Of a stretch of 64,000 nt of DNA, positions 17,004 through 25,326 are shown in pieces. The DNA comes from Microbacterium sp. LWH13-1.2 (GTDB lineage Bacteria; Actinomycetota; Actinomycetes; Actinomycetales; Microbacteriaceae), in the NCBI RefSeq assembly GCF_038397735.1, contig NZ_CP151635.1, forward strand, positions 2,604,001-2,668,000, written 5' to 3'. Made by a program: the position numbers and the translations under genes. The notes beneath the pieces were generated by a model. That model searched no databases, had not been told where the DNA came from, and saw only the letters and a program-made list of their open reading frames with translations. Within the stretch, counting starts at the first letter, position 1, and every line of letters starts with the position of its first letter.

Positions 17004-17834
17004 ATGTCCCGGCACTTCGACGATCCCGGCCTTTGGGCCGGGCAGCTTGAGGCGTACGAGCCCGCCGTCGCGAGCATCATCCTCCGCGCGCCCCTTCAGC
17101 GCGCAAGATCCTCGGGCGCCGGTGCGTTCTTGGGCATCGCGGACGATGGTCTGCAGTACTGGTTCAAAGTGCCTGGCAACCCCCAGGGAAACTACGTTCT
17201 CGCGAATGAAGTGATCGTGGAGGGCGTCGGCGCGCTCATCGGCGCTCCGGTATGCAAGAGGGCTCTTGCCACAATCACCACCGCATCGATGACGTGGGAC
17301 ATGTATCCCGGACCGCCCGTCCCGAACGCCGTGACCGCGCACGCGTCCCGACACGTTGGTGGCGCCATCGACGACGATGCTCTCGGCTACACCCGGCGAG
17401 ACGACAACGCGCGTAGGCAAGCGGCGCTCGTCGCGTTGTGGGACTGGTGTCTCGGCGACGACGAGCAATGGTTGTATGAGGCTGCCGCGCAGTCCTCCGT
17501 CTGGTCGTACGATCACGGGTTGTGGTTCACCACTGGGGAGGGCGACTGGGACTCCGAGGTCCTGCGCAGTCTCGAGGGCATCGATGGATCCTTCCGGCAA
17601 CCACCGTCAGGCCTGAACGAGCAGCGGCTCTTGGAGGTCGCCGATCGCATCGAAGCAGTCACCCCAGAGGAGCTTCTGCGGGTGATGTCCCAGGTGCCCG
17701 TAGAATGGGGTATCCCCAGCGGCGACCTGGAAACGATGGGGTGGCTTCTGTATCGACGGGCACCGGCAGTCGCCCAGCGAGTACGAGGACTCGCCTCGCT
17801 CCCCACAGCTACCCAGACAGGAAATCCACGATGA
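17004..17834 (+). CDS. HipA_2-family kinase-like toxin
   Basis: This 276-residue protein is of the compact HipA-like kinase family. The N-terminal YWFKVPGNPQGNYVLANEV is the nucleotide-binding/lysine region; in this family the Asn-Pro-Gln-Gly and Leu-Ala-Asn-Glu blocks are diagnostic. SYDHGLWF (about residues 168-176) is the catalytic-loop counterpart. Full HipA toxins phosphorylate glutamyl-tRNA synthetase; the target of HipA_2 proteins is not established as far as I know. The gene overlaps the following DUF3037 gene by four bases (ATGA), the standard pairing of this family. Confidence 0.85.
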   Translation: MSRHFDDPGLWAGQLEAYEPAVASIILRAPLQRARSSGAGAFLGIADDGLQYWFKVPGNPQGNYVLANEVIVEGVGALIGAPVCKRALATITTASMTWDMYPGPPVPNAVTAHASRHVGGAIDDDALGYTRRDDNARRQAALVALWDWCLGDDEQWLYEAAAQSSVWSYDHGLWFTTGEGDWDSEVLRSLEGIDGSFRQPPSGLNEQRLLEVADRIEAVTPEELLRVMSQVPVEWGIPSGDLETMGWLLYRRAPAVAQRVRGLASLPTATQTGNPR

Positions 17835-18706
17835 ACGAGCCATACCTTTATTGGCTCGTTCGCTATGTGCCAGACGTCGCCCGAGGCGAGAGGGTCAACG
17901 TGGCCGTCATCGTCGGGCGCGACGGTGGCGACTGGGCTATTCGATCTGCACCAAATCTTCGTCGCGCCAGTCGTATCGGCGGCGACGCGCAAGCGATCCG
18001 GCCCTGGCTCGAAAGTCTCGAGCGCTCCGTGCGCGACTACGAGCATCCCCCGCTTGCATTGTTCGCATCGCTGGAACCTCAAACGGTGAGCCGAGCGTGG
18101 CTCTCGCTGCTCTCTCACCGCTTCAACAACACACTTCAGCTCAGCAGCCCTGCGCCCGTGGAAGCGGTGTCTGCAGAGGACGCGGCAGGCTTCCTCTATT
18201 CCGTTCTCGTAGCTACCCCCGACATCAGCCCGCGTTCGAAGACTCGAACCCGGCTCGTCCAGCACCTGAGCGACCTGTATCTGCGCACGAGCAGCCTCGA
18301 GCTCGGAGAATCATTACTGAGACGACCTCGAGCCCTGGTCGGCAAGCAGCGCGGTCGTTTTGATTTCGCCGTCGTCGATGATCACGTCGATCAGCTGTCG
18401 CATGCGTTCGCGTTCGACGTGAAGGACACCGATTCACTGGAGCAGGAACTGCAGTCGTGGAACTTCGTTGTCACGCGGCTGCGGGATAGCGGCGCGATCG
18501 TCGCGGCCGGTCAGGAGGAGCGCACGGCCGAATCCGACGTGCCGGTCTCGGTGGTATTCCAAGAACCTCCTCGCAGCGCGGACTCTCGGACGTGGGACGT
18601 CTTCGATGCCGCCCTCGAGGCCTGGCGCACCCTGGGCGTCGACGCCGTGCCGGGATCCGAGATGGACCGTATCGCGGTCGAAGCCCGGGATCTTTTCCAC
18701 GCCTAG
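17831..18706 (+). CDS. DUF3037 protein paired with HipA_2 kinase
   Basis: This 291-residue protein starts MNEPYLYWLVRYVPDVARGE, the hallmark N-terminus of DUF3037, in which GERVNVAVIV marks the first strand-helix unit. The frame is open upstream to 17522 but that part lies inside the kinase gene; the ATG at 17831 overlaps the kinase stop as ATGA. Family members are encoded directly after HipA_2 kinases and are presumed partners (antitoxin or accessory). Length is within the family range. It is the last intact gene of the mobile element. Confidence 0.85.
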   Translation: MNEPYLYWLVRYVPDVARGERVNVAVIVGRDGGDWAIRSAPNLRRASRIGGDAQAIRPWLESLERSVRDYEHPPLALFASLEPQTVSRAWLSLLSHRFNNTLQLSSPAPVEAVSAEDAAGFLYSVLVATPDISPRSKTRTRLVQHLSDLYLRTSSLELGESLLRRPRALVGKQRGRFDFAVVDDHVDQLSHAFAFDVKDTDSLEQELQSWNFVVTRLRDSGAIVAAGQEERTAESDVPVSVVFQEPPRSADSRTWDVFDAALEAWRTLGVDAVPGSEMDRIAVEARDLFHA

Positions 18707-18930
18707 AGCTCGCACATCACTCACGACCGGCTGTCCATGCGTTGAGCGACGGGCCCGCTTCAGGACGGTGCCCCACCCTCGGCAAGGCTGAGTTCGGCGC
18801 CTTCGATTCGGCGAGCCCGCCCCCGGGCCTGATCTGCTCACCGACGACCAGACCCCCGCGATCCCGTTCGGCGACAGCTCAAACGCCGCACACCGGCTCG
18901 GCCCTATCTCACTTCAACGTCTAGCCCATT

Positions 18931-18970
18931 GCCGACGATAACAACAGTTATCCAGATTATCGGCGCGAAC
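18931..18970. repeat. Dyad-containing 40-bp repeat, copy 1
   Basis: This copy begins GCCGACGATAAC and ends GGCGCGAAC. It contains the perfect inverted repeat GATAAC-AACA-GTTATC (18937-18952). It aligns over its whole length with copy 2, 68 bases downstream. It could be a recombination site, regulator site or replication iteron. Confidence 0.6.
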
Positions 18971-18998
18971 CCCTTCTCAGTTCTCCGCCCGGCCGTTT

Positions 18999-19038
18999 AC
19001 CGACGATAAGACCACTCATCGCAACTATCCGGCGCAAC
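18999..19038. repeat. 40-bp repeat, copy 2
   Basis: This copy begins ACCGACGATAAG and ends CCGGCGCAAC. It matches copy 1 at both ends and at most inner positions, but its internal dyad is broken (GATAAG against CTCATC). Confidence 0.6.
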
Positions 19039-19149
19039 TCTTGCCATCTTGCGAGCCCCTGTGCCAGCTTGTTGTACGTTCGCGAGCGGGCTGCGCAGCT
19101 CGGGGGCGGGTTCACAGGTTTTCCGGTTTACGCCATACCTACTTCAGCG

Positions 19150-19440
19150 ACCGCGTAGCCACGGTGTTCTGGCCGCGGAGTAACATCTGTATCGGTAGGT
19201 TCGGCACGGTCTCTCGGAGCGCGGCGAGCCTCTCCCACGGGCCCTCCCCGAGAAAGCGGAGCGCGACATCAAAGGTCGCACCGCCCCACGCCTCAACAGC
19301 GAGCAACTCCGGTGTGACGCGGACCCCGTACGGTGCGATCCTGACGAGGTCTTTCGTGCGAACTCATGTCGCGAATAGAGACTGATGCGCGTCACAGTAG
19401 GTCGTCTCCGTGACGCCCAAGGCCTCTTGCGCGCAGAGCG
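19150..19440 (-). pseudogene. pyc: Pyruvate carboxylase (carboxyltransferase domain) fragment
   Basis: On the minus strand an open stretch reads [17 protein letters not shown], then [19 protein letters not shown], then [14 protein letters not shown] and MLLRGQNTV, which is unmistakably the start of the carboxyltransferase domain of pyruvate carboxylase. Just upstream the same frame reads GVTETTYCDAHQSLFAT followed by TGA where the family has Arg, so there is an in-frame stop. Further upstream the biotin-carboxylase part is lost or frameshifted, and downstream the match ends near 19150. Only about 95 of over 1,100 codons survive. It is a decayed fragment at the edge of the element, probably left by a recombination event. 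Confidence 0.85.
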
Positions 19441-19676
19441 GTCGCGAAGCCTCGCGGTCCAAGTTCGAGTAGCCGCGCACGGTGCCCGGCAATTACGGGC
19501 TGTGAGTGGGTCGAGTTCAGGCAACTTCATTCTGGGCTCCCCGAACCCGGGACGACCGCTCCTCATTCTCACCCGCCTGCTTACGCAGCTTCGGCCAGCG
19601 ACGGCCAGCTGGGTCGGGCGAGCCGCGCCCTGACGGGGTAACCGATACATGAGAGTCCCGGTCAAACGCGCCCCAG
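19441..19676. other. Gene-free stretch between pyc fragment and MarR gene
   Basis: I see no gene here. Parts may be further decayed pyruvate carboxylase sequence in shifted frames, but I cannot support it beyond isolated words. Confidence 0.4.
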
Positions 19677-19710
19677 CCGGACGCGCCTCAGTCGAGTGAG
19701 GCGCGTCCGG
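19677..19710 (-). terminator. Hairpin overlapping the end of the MarR gene
   Basis: A perfect 14-bp stem (CCGGACGCGCCTCA with TGAGGCGCGTCCGG) and six-base loop include the stop codon of the MarR gene, so the hairpin overlaps the last codons. Confidence 0.7.
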
Positions 19711-20191
19711 CAGCGGTGAAGCCGACCCGTCGGTGTGGGTCGAGCCGGTCAACGAGGGGTTCCAGGATGCGGGCGAGAGAGCCGAGATCCTCCTCCGACA
19801 GCTGGTCCATCACAAGCTCCTTCGCGAGCGCGATGTGGTCAGGAACCGCCCGGACGAGCGCCCGCCGCCCCGTCGTGGTGAGACGAACGTTCACGACCCT
19901 AGCGTCCGTCGTTCCCCCGGCGCGTTCGACGAGGCCTCGAGCCTCCAGCTTACTCAGAACGCGTGACAGACGAGGAGGCGTCGCATTCACCGCCGCAGCG
20001 AGATCCTTCGTCCGAAGAGCGCTCTTCGAGGCCTGCCTCAGGGTGCCGAGGACCATGAACTCGAAGTGGGTCAAATCCGCGTTGGACTGCAGCTGCGCAT
20101 CAAGCACTGCAGGAAGGAGCTCCGCCATCCAGACCAGCGCAAGCCAGGCGCGCGACTGCTCCTCCGTCATCCGCGGCACCGTGTAAGTCAT
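19688..20191 (-). CDS. MarR-family transcriptional regulator
   Basis: This is a 167-residue winged-helix regulator. The recognition region is ALRTKDLAAAVNATPPRLSRVLSKLEARGLV and the wing follows at RAGGTTDARVVNVRLTTTG, the conserved MarR pattern (Asp-Ala/Gly-Arg). Dimerisation helices lie at both ends. The gene is divergent from an NAD(P)-binding oxidoreductase with a 91-base gap holding a near-palindrome, so it most likely represses that gene and itself in response to a small aromatic or oxidant. Confidence 0.9.
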   Translation of the reverse strand: MTYTVPRMTEEQSRAWLALVWMAELLPAVLDAQLQSNADLTHFEFMVLGTLRQASKSALRTKDLAAAVNATPPRLSRVLSKLEARGLVERAGGTTDARVVNVRLTTTGRRALVRAVPDHIALAKELVMDQLSEEDLGSLARILEPLVDRLDPHRRVGFTAAGRASLD

Positions 20192-20243
20192 GATTTCGTC
20201 AGCCTACGGGAATAGATGCACCTGCAACCAGGTTCACCTTGAT

Positions 20244-20259
20244 AGTTGTATATGCAACT
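20244..20259. promoter_or_regulatory. Candidate MarR operator
   Basis: The 16-base near-palindrome AGTTGTATATGCAACT lies in the divergent gap between the MarR gene and the oxidoreductase, about 24 bases before the oxidoreductase start. The size and AT-rich centre suit MarR dimers. Confidence 0.55.
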
Positions 20260-20282
20260 GAAACTGATCAGGAGGAAAGAAC

Positions 20283-20906
20283 ATGGCAAGCATCTCCGTC
20301 ATCGGAACGGGAAACATGGGGTCGGCCATCGCCAGCATCGCAGCGAAGGGCGGCGCATCCGTGCAGGTCATCGCACGCGACGCCGCCAAGGCAAACACTC
20401 TCGCAGCCCAGTTCGACGGCACTGCCACCGCGTTCGGAGAGACCCTTGCCGGCGACATCGTCGTGCTCGCCCTTCCCTACCCCGCGCTCGAAGACGTCAT
20501 CACGGCCTACGGGGAGCAGCTGAACGGCAAGATCGTCGTCGACGTCACCAACCCCGTCGACTTCGACAGCTTTGACGCACTCACCGTCCCCGCCGATTCC
20601 TCCGCCGCCGCGCAACTCCAGAGCGCACTCCCCCACGCGAAGGTCATCAAGGCCTTTAACACCAACTTCGCCGCCACCCTCGGCAGTGGCGAAGTCGGAG
20701 GCGTCCCCACCACCGTCATCATCGCCGGGGACGACGAGCAGGCCAAGACTTATCTCACCGAACTCATCTCGTCGGGCGGCGTCTCCGTCACCGACGCCGG
20801 TTCGCTCAAGCGCGCACGCGAATTGGAAGCCGTCGGCTTCCTCCAGCTCGTCCTTGCTGTCCGCGAAGAGATCGCATGGACCGGAGGTTTCGCGGTCCGA
20901 TCCTGA
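20283..20906 (+). CDS. NADP(F420)-binding oxidoreductase, ProC/FNO-like
   Basis: This 207-residue single-domain Rossmann protein has the dinucleotide motif VIGTGNMGSAIA at residues about 6-17. DIVVLALPYPALEDV and VDVTNPVDF match the NADPH-dependent F420 reductase-like family. A very strong ribosome site AGGAGG precedes the ATG. Many members are stress-induced oxidoreductases without known substrate. Regulation by the divergent MarR protein is inferred from the operator between them. Confidence 0.85.
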   Translation: MASISVIGTGNMGSAIASIAAKGGASVQVIARDAAKANTLAAQFDGTATAFGETLAGDIVVLALPYPALEDVITAYGEQLNGKIVVDVTNPVDFDSFDALTVPADSSAAAQLQSALPHAKVIKAFNTNFAATLGSGEVGGVPTTVIIAGDDEQAKTYLTELISSGGVSVTDAGSLKRARELEAVGFLQLVLAVREEIAWTGGFAVRS

Positions 20907-21270
20907 CGCTGTGACCGGCGGGCGCAGCCTTGCGTCACAGCTCGCCCGCCGTCCGCCGTCCGCCGTTAGAGATACGACACCCGCTCAATAATCAGCTGCG
21001 GGCAAGGCGGTCTTCTGGATTACACGATCGGCATCGCGTTGCGCCCGTCGAGACGGTGCCGCGTATCGACGTAACACGTCGATGGACGCGTTCGCACCCT
21101 CGCACTCGTCGAGATCACGACCACCCAGGCGCTCGGACGTCAACCTACGAGCGGGCATTCGCCCTTGGCTAAGCGCGTCGAGCGATAGGTCATTGTCACT
21201 CGGCGAAAGTCACTGCACTGAGCGAGAACGTGCCAGCCGCCGATGGCGGGCCTGGATTCGACAATCCCGC
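20907..21270. other. Gene-free stretch
   Basis: These 364 bases lie between convergent genes. I see no coding frame with a family match and no strong terminator; there is only a short run of GTCCGCC repeats near 20945. Confidence 0.5.
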
Positions 21271-22137
21271 TCAGGACTGGCGGCGCGTGATCTCTGCCAT
21301 GGCCGACCAGTCGAGAGAAGCCAGCTCCTCATCGCGCAAGGTCTGTTCAAAGATCTCGGTGAGCACCGGTGCGGTCGGCAATGCTGCTCGATATTCTCCT
21401 GCGGCGGCTCGAGCCAGCATCAGGTCTTTGAGCCCTAGCTCCGCGGAGAACCCCACGGGCTTGTAACCGCGCTCCGCGATCATCTTTCCGTATCCCGTGT
21501 AAGCACTTCCGGTGTAGGCGGCATCCGTCAGAATCTCGACGAAGGTGGGCCCGTCGACACCTCCCCGCTCGATCAGATTAACGGACTCCGCCAGAGCCTG
21601 TAGCGTGTGGATCAGGTTGTAGTTGACGCCGATCTTGACCAGATTCGCACGCTCGGGCTGATCTCCCAGGCGCCAGGTGCGCTTGCCGAGAACGCTCAGG
21701 AACTCCTCGGCGCGATCCAGGGCCGCCTCGGGGCCGGCGGCGACGATGTTCAGACCGCCGCTGGCCGCCAGGTGCGGACGTCCCAACACGGGGGCCGCGA
21801 CGTAGTCGACCCCGGCCGCATTGTGCCGCTCGACCAGCTTGCGCACGGTGTCAAGGCTCAGCGTCGACATGTTCACGTGCACCGAGCCGGCCGCAGCGCG
21901 GAGCGACTCATCCGTGAAGACCGCGTTGGCGGCCGCATCGTTCGCGAGCATGGAGATCGCGACCCCGGCGCGAAGGGCCTCGGCTGGTGTCTCCGCCGCG
22001 CGAGCCCCGGCGGCGACGAGTGGCTCCAGTGGACCGCTCGAGCGGTTCCACACGAGCACGTCATGCCCGGCATCGATGAGCCGGTGAGCCATGCCTGCAC
22101 CCATGGTGCCGAGGCCGAGGAAACCAACAGTGGTCAC
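21271..22137 (-). CDS. 3-hydroxyisobutyrate-dehydrogenase-like NAD(P) oxidoreductase
   Basis: This is a 288-residue beta-hydroxyacid dehydrogenase. The N-terminal GFLGLGTMGAGMAHRL binds the dinucleotide; the substrate loop appears as VDYVAAPVLGRPHLAASGG, and the catalytic lysine lies in LVKIGVNYN (family GxxGxGxxxKxxxN variant). The start is a GTG at 22137. It is the distal member of the LacI-flanked catabolic cluster and could reduce or oxidise a hydroxyacid or semialdehyde produced by the pathway. The exact substrate is not assignable. The LacI gene lies 39 bases upstream in the same direction. Confidence 0.87.
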   Translation of the reverse strand: MTTVGFLGLGTMGAGMAHRLIDAGHDVLVWNRSSGPLEPLVAAGARAAETPAEALRAGVAISMLANDAAANAVFTDESLRAAAGSVHVNMSTLSLDTVRKLVERHNAAGVDYVAAPVLGRPHLAASGGLNIVAAGPEAALDRAEEFLSVLGKRTWRLGDQPERANLVKIGVNYNLIHTLQALAESVNLIERGGVDGPTFVEILTDAAYTGSAYTGYGKMIAERGYKPVGFSAELGLKDLMLARAAAGEYRAALPTAPVLTEIFEQTLRDEELASLDWSAMAEITRRQS

Positions 22138-22176
22138 GAGAAACTCCGTTCGGTGGTGAGGGGAGAGAGAACAAGC

Positions 22177-23232
22177 TCAGGGTGAGTATGCGGTCGTCGA
22201 GCCGCGCTCGATGAACTCGGGGTCAAGCGTCTGACGGACTTCGGTCGGCCGCACTCCTTCTAGGAGATCGAATGCGATGCGCGCACTGCGACGCCCCAGC
22301 TCGAAACCGGGCATACGCACCGTCGTGAGCGGCGGGTTGAGATGGTCGACGAGCGGCGCGTCGTTGTAGCCGACCACCGAGATGTCCTCAGGACAACGCA
22401 ATCTAGCGGCTCGAATCGCATCGATGGCGCCGATCGCCATCAGGTCGTTGTGCGCGAAGATCGCCGTCGGCCGCCTATCGGGCGGCTGCCGAAGAAGCAT
22501 CTCGGCCTGACGTCGCCCTTCCTCGACGTTGCTGTCCGGCGCGTGGGCACCGGTCGACACGTCCGCAGCTTCTGGATGCTCACGGAGAGCCTCCTCGAAC
22601 CCCCGCGCGCGCTCGACGAACGAAGAGATCTGGAACGTACCGGGAATCTGGGCGATGCGCCGGTGGCCCAGGGACAGGAGATGGTCGACCGCCACCCTGG
22701 CACCGACGAAGTCATCAGGCAACACTTCGAGATGGCGTCGTTCGATGCCGGACTGCGCCGAGGAACTGAATCCTCGCACCGCCAGCACCACCGGAACACG
22801 CCGCTCGAGGTCTGCGACGAAGTCCTCATCGTCGACCTGCGCGGCGCTCAGGATGATGCAGTCCACCTGATTGCGCAGCAGCCGTGTCACGACGCTGCGG
22901 AGTATCGCCGGGTCATCGTGGGTTTCGGCGACGAGCGGCGTGTATGTGCCAGTGCGGGCTTCGTGCTCGATCCCCCGCAGCAGGGAGACCACGAAGGAGT
23001 TGGCCAAGTCGGCGACGACGACACCGATGGTGCCCGTCCTTCCCCGGCGAAGACTCTGTGCGACCGCGTTGGTGCGGTAGCCGAGCCCCTCGGCGATGGC
23101 GACCACCCTCGCCTTGGTCGCATCGCTCACGAGGTGGGACTGGTCATCGCTCAGTGCTCGCGACGCAGTGGCGACATGGACGCCGGCCTCACGGGCGACG
23201 TCCTTCAGATTCGGTACTCGAGATTCGGCCAT
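22177..23232 (-). CDS. LacI-family regulator of the catabolic cluster
   Basis: This 351-residue repressor has the HTH/hinge in NLKDVAREAGVHVATASRAL at the N-terminus, followed by a periplasmic-binding-protein-like effector domain (IGVVVADLANSFVVSLLRG to the end). The start at 23232 (MAESRVPNLK) is chosen because LacI proteins begin a few residues before the HTH; the frame extends to 23349. The five TGCAATCGTTTG sites in front of nearby operons have the central CG and TGCAA arms expected of LacI operators, so this protein is their likely binder. The inducer is presumably the pathway substrate or an intermediate. Confidence 0.93.
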   Translation of the reverse strand: MAESRVPNLKDVAREAGVHVATASRALSDDQSHLVSDATKARVVAIAEGLGYRTNAVAQSLRRGRTGTIGVVVADLANSFVVSLLRGIEHEARTGTYTPLVAETHDDPAILRSVVTRLLRNQVDCIILSAAQVDDEDFVADLERRVPVVLAVRGFSSSAQSGIERRHLEVLPDDFVGARVAVDHLLSLGHRRIAQIPGTFQISSFVERARGFEEALREHPEAADVSTGAHAPDSNVEEGRRQAEMLLRQPPDRRPTAIFAHNDLMAIGAIDAIRAARLRCPEDISVVGYNDAPLVDHLNPPLTTVRMPGFELGRRSARIAFDLLEGVRPTEVRQTLDPEFIERGSTTAYSP

Positions 23233-23374
23233 CTTCGCACTGTAACGCCCGTTGATTCGTCCCCGGCGCAGGGAGTCCGCGCTCCGCGTCATGCGGACCG
23301 ATCCCCTGGGGTCTCGGTCCGCACGATCGACGCCGTCACTCTGACCCACGCTCTCGTGAGATGTTTTCCCTCGC

Positions 23375-24631
23375 TCAGTACGGGTTGGCGACCATGAGTT
23401 CTTCGGCAGGGTACTTCGTGAGGATCACCGGGCCGTCCTCCGTGACGACGACCTCTTCTTCGATGCGCGCGGCAGAGTAACCGTCGCTCGCAGGGCAGTA
23501 GGTCTCGACCGCGAACACCATTCCGGTCTTGATCTCGACGGGTTCGCGGTAGCTGTTCAGTCTCGAGATGACCGGTCGTTCGTGGAGTCCGAGCCCGAGG
23601 CCGTGGCAGAACTGCAGCCCGAAGGCCGACAACTCGTCATCGAAACCGAGGGACTCCGCCGTGGGGAACAAGGACGCGATCTCGTCCGAGCCCACGCCCG
23701 GCTTGATGGCGGCGATGGCGTTGTCCATCCACTCCCTCGCGCGGGAGTAGGCGCTCTTCTGCGCGCCCGTGGCGCGGCCCACGCTGAACGTGCGGTAGTA
23801 GCACGTGCGATAGCCGTTGAACGAGTGGATGATGTCGAAGAACGCCTGGTCTCCCGGACGGATGATCCGATCGGTGAAGTTGTGCGGGTGCGGGTTGCAT
23901 CGCTCGCCGGAGATCGCGTTGATCGCTTCCACCTGGTCAGACCCGTACTCGTAGAGCTTCTTCGCGGCCATGGCGACGATGTCGCTCTCGCGCACGCCAG
24001 GTTTCAGCGCCTCGACGATGTCGGTGTACACACCGTCGACCATCGCCGCCGCCTGGTTCAGCAACATGATCTCGTCGGAGCTCTTGATCTCGCGAGCATC
24101 GAGCATGTGCTGCTGGGCATCGACCACCGTGAGACCCTGGCGCTGCATCTCGAACAGGAAGGGAGGCTCGACGATGTCGATCCCGACGGGTGCATTGTGC
24201 AGACCCATGTCCTTCAAGATGCCCTTGATCTCGGTCACCGCGTCGACCATGAGACCCGCCGTGGGAGCTACCGCGCCTCGGAAGCCGAGGAAACCGGGGT
24301 GGTTGTGATCCTGCTTCAACCACGGCGAATAGAGCTGGTGGTGCTTCACCGCGGAACCGAAGTCCCACAGGTGCGGCTCGCCACCTCGTGTGAGCAGGGC
24401 GTACCGGATCATCTTGTCGCCCAGAGCGCCGCCCACCCAGGACGACGTGGTGTAGCGGATGTTGTAGAAGTCGAACAACAGGAACGCCCCGCATTCGCTC
24501 GCTTCCAGGGCCGCTTGCGCGCGCTGGAGGCGGTAATCCCGCAGGCGGGAGAAGTCGACCCGCATCTCGTAGTCGACACCCATCTGCCCGGGCGTCAGGA
24601 GCGGTCGGGGAGTGTTGGCGGCTTCGGCCAT
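23375..24631 (-). CDS. M24 (Xaa-Pro peptidase/creatinase/DddP-like) hydrolase
   Basis: This 418-residue pita-bread-fold protein resembles DddP-type M24 members: GERCNPHPHNFTDRIIRPGD, then FFDIIHSFNGYRTCYYRTF, LQFCHGLGLGLHERPV and VFAVETYCPASDGYSAAR with RIEEEVVV. In canonical M24 enzymes a second metal-binding Asp stands 11-12 residues after the first; here that place is Cys (GYRTCYY), while the late His and Glu ligands are kept. It is therefore probably not a standard peptidase but a hydrolase or lyase specialised for this pathway. A LacI-type operator lies 54 bases upstream of the ATG at 24631; the frame extends to 24697 through that site. Confidence 0.82.
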   Translation of the reverse strand: MAEAANTPRPLLTPGQMGVDYEMRVDFSRLRDYRLQRAQAALEASECGAFLLFDFYNIRYTTSSWVGGALGDKMIRYALLTRGGEPHLWDFGSAVKHHQLYSPWLKQDHNHPGFLGFRGAVAPTAGLMVDAVTEIKGILKDMGLHNAPVGIDIVEPPFLFEMQRQGLTVVDAQQHMLDAREIKSSDEIMLLNQAAAMVDGVYTDIVEALKPGVRESDIVAMAAKKLYEYGSDQVEAINAISGERCNPHPHNFTDRIIRPGDQAFFDIIHSFNGYRTCYYRTFSVGRATGAQKSAYSRAREWMDNAIAAIKPGVGSDEIASLFPTAESLGFDDELSAFGLQFCHGLGLGLHERPVISRLNSYREPVEIKTGMVFAVETYCPASDGYSAARIEEEVVVTEDGPVILTKYPAEELMVANPY

Positions 24632-24684
24632 CAGTGGCGGCCTCTCTGTCGGGACGGTTGTCGTAATTGACGTTACCGCAAATT

Positions 24685-24696
24685 CAAACGATTGCA
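24685..24696. promoter_or_regulatory. LacI-type operator, site 1
   Basis: CAAACGATTGCA (TGCAATCGTTTG on the minus strand) stands 54 bases before the M24 gene. It is identical to the other four sites of the cluster. Confidence 0.75.
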
Positions 24697-24847
24697 TTCA
24701 TGTGTGGAAGCCGATTCCGGAGGGGGGATCGCCACCGCTTCCTCACGGAGATCACGGGGAAGCCATCTGGCGTCCGACTCGCCACCCGACCGCCGAACGA
24801 GGTGGGCTGGACAATGCTGTGACGCGTGGAGCGCAGACAGCGAGCCG

Positions 24848-24890
24848 CAGGGTGGGCTTCCTTGCTCATGGAGCGAGGAAGCCCACCCTG
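24848..24890 (-). terminator. Terminator downstream of ridA
   Basis: A 15-bp perfect stem (CAGGGTGGGCTTCCT with AGGAAGCCCACCCTG) around a 13-base loop lies directly after the stop of the first RidA gene and ends the monooxygenase/flavin reductase/RidA operon. Confidence 0.75.
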
Positions 24891-24897
24891 TCGGCCG

Positions 24898-25293
24898 TCA
24901 GCGCACCGCGGCGATGCCGTCGATCTCGATCGTGGCACCGTTGTAGAGCGAGTGGACACCGATGACGGTGCTCGCGGACGGCGTCGTTGTGTTGATGATA
25001 CGGTTGCGCGTCTCGCGCCAGGTGTAGAGCTTCTCCTGGTCCAGCTCCGTGATGTACACGTTCACGCGAACCAGGTCGTCGTACGTCACGCCGGCGGCGT
25101 TCAGAGCGCGCTCGAACTCGCCGTACGTGAGCTCGATGGCACGGACGAAGTCGGTGGGAACGGACCCGTCCTCTTCGAAGCCGACCTGGCCCGAGATGAA
25201 GACCAGCTCGCCCGCGGTGACGCGAGTGCTGTCCGAGATACCGGGAACCACGGGCGCCGGGATGCGGGAGATGCGTTCGTTGGTCATATTCAT
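24898..25293 (-). CDS. RidA/YjgF family enamine-imine deaminase (first copy)
   Basis: This is a 131-residue RidA-like protein: PAPVVPGISDSTRV at the start, FISGQVGFEEDG, then VRVNVYITELDQ and GVHSLYNGATIEIDGIAAV at the end. The Arg of FVRVN-type (here VRVNVYI) and the terminal Glu-Ile-Asp-Gly strand are family hallmarks. RidA-like proteins include 2-aminomuconate deaminase of aminophenol catabolism, which fits the surrounding ring-cleavage genes. It is co-directional with the flavin reductase and the monooxygenase. A paralogue at 35373 shares the same opening and closing segments. Confidence 0.9.
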   Translation of the reverse strand: MNMTNERISRIPAPVVPGISDSTRVTAGELVFISGQVGFEEDGSVPTDFVRAIELTYGEFERALNAAGVTYDDLVRVNVYITELDQEKLYTWRETRNRIINTTTPSASTVIGVHSLYNGATIEIDGIAAVR

Positions 25294-25326
25294 TGCTCCT
25301 TTATATTGCGGATGGCCTGACGGGCT

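Larger units (their letters stand above)
18707..19149. other. Gene-free stretch at the right of the element
   Basis: About 440 bases follow the DUF3037 gene with no credible gene on either strand. The first 220 bases hold nothing I can name. The only structure is the pair of direct repeats at 18931 and 18999. Base composition is less GC-rich around the repeats, as at an element boundary. Confidence 0.5.

Noticed and set aside
20939..20968. GTCCGCC tandem repeats
   Set aside because: Two to three imperfect heptamers in GC-rich DNA; not distinguishable from chance.
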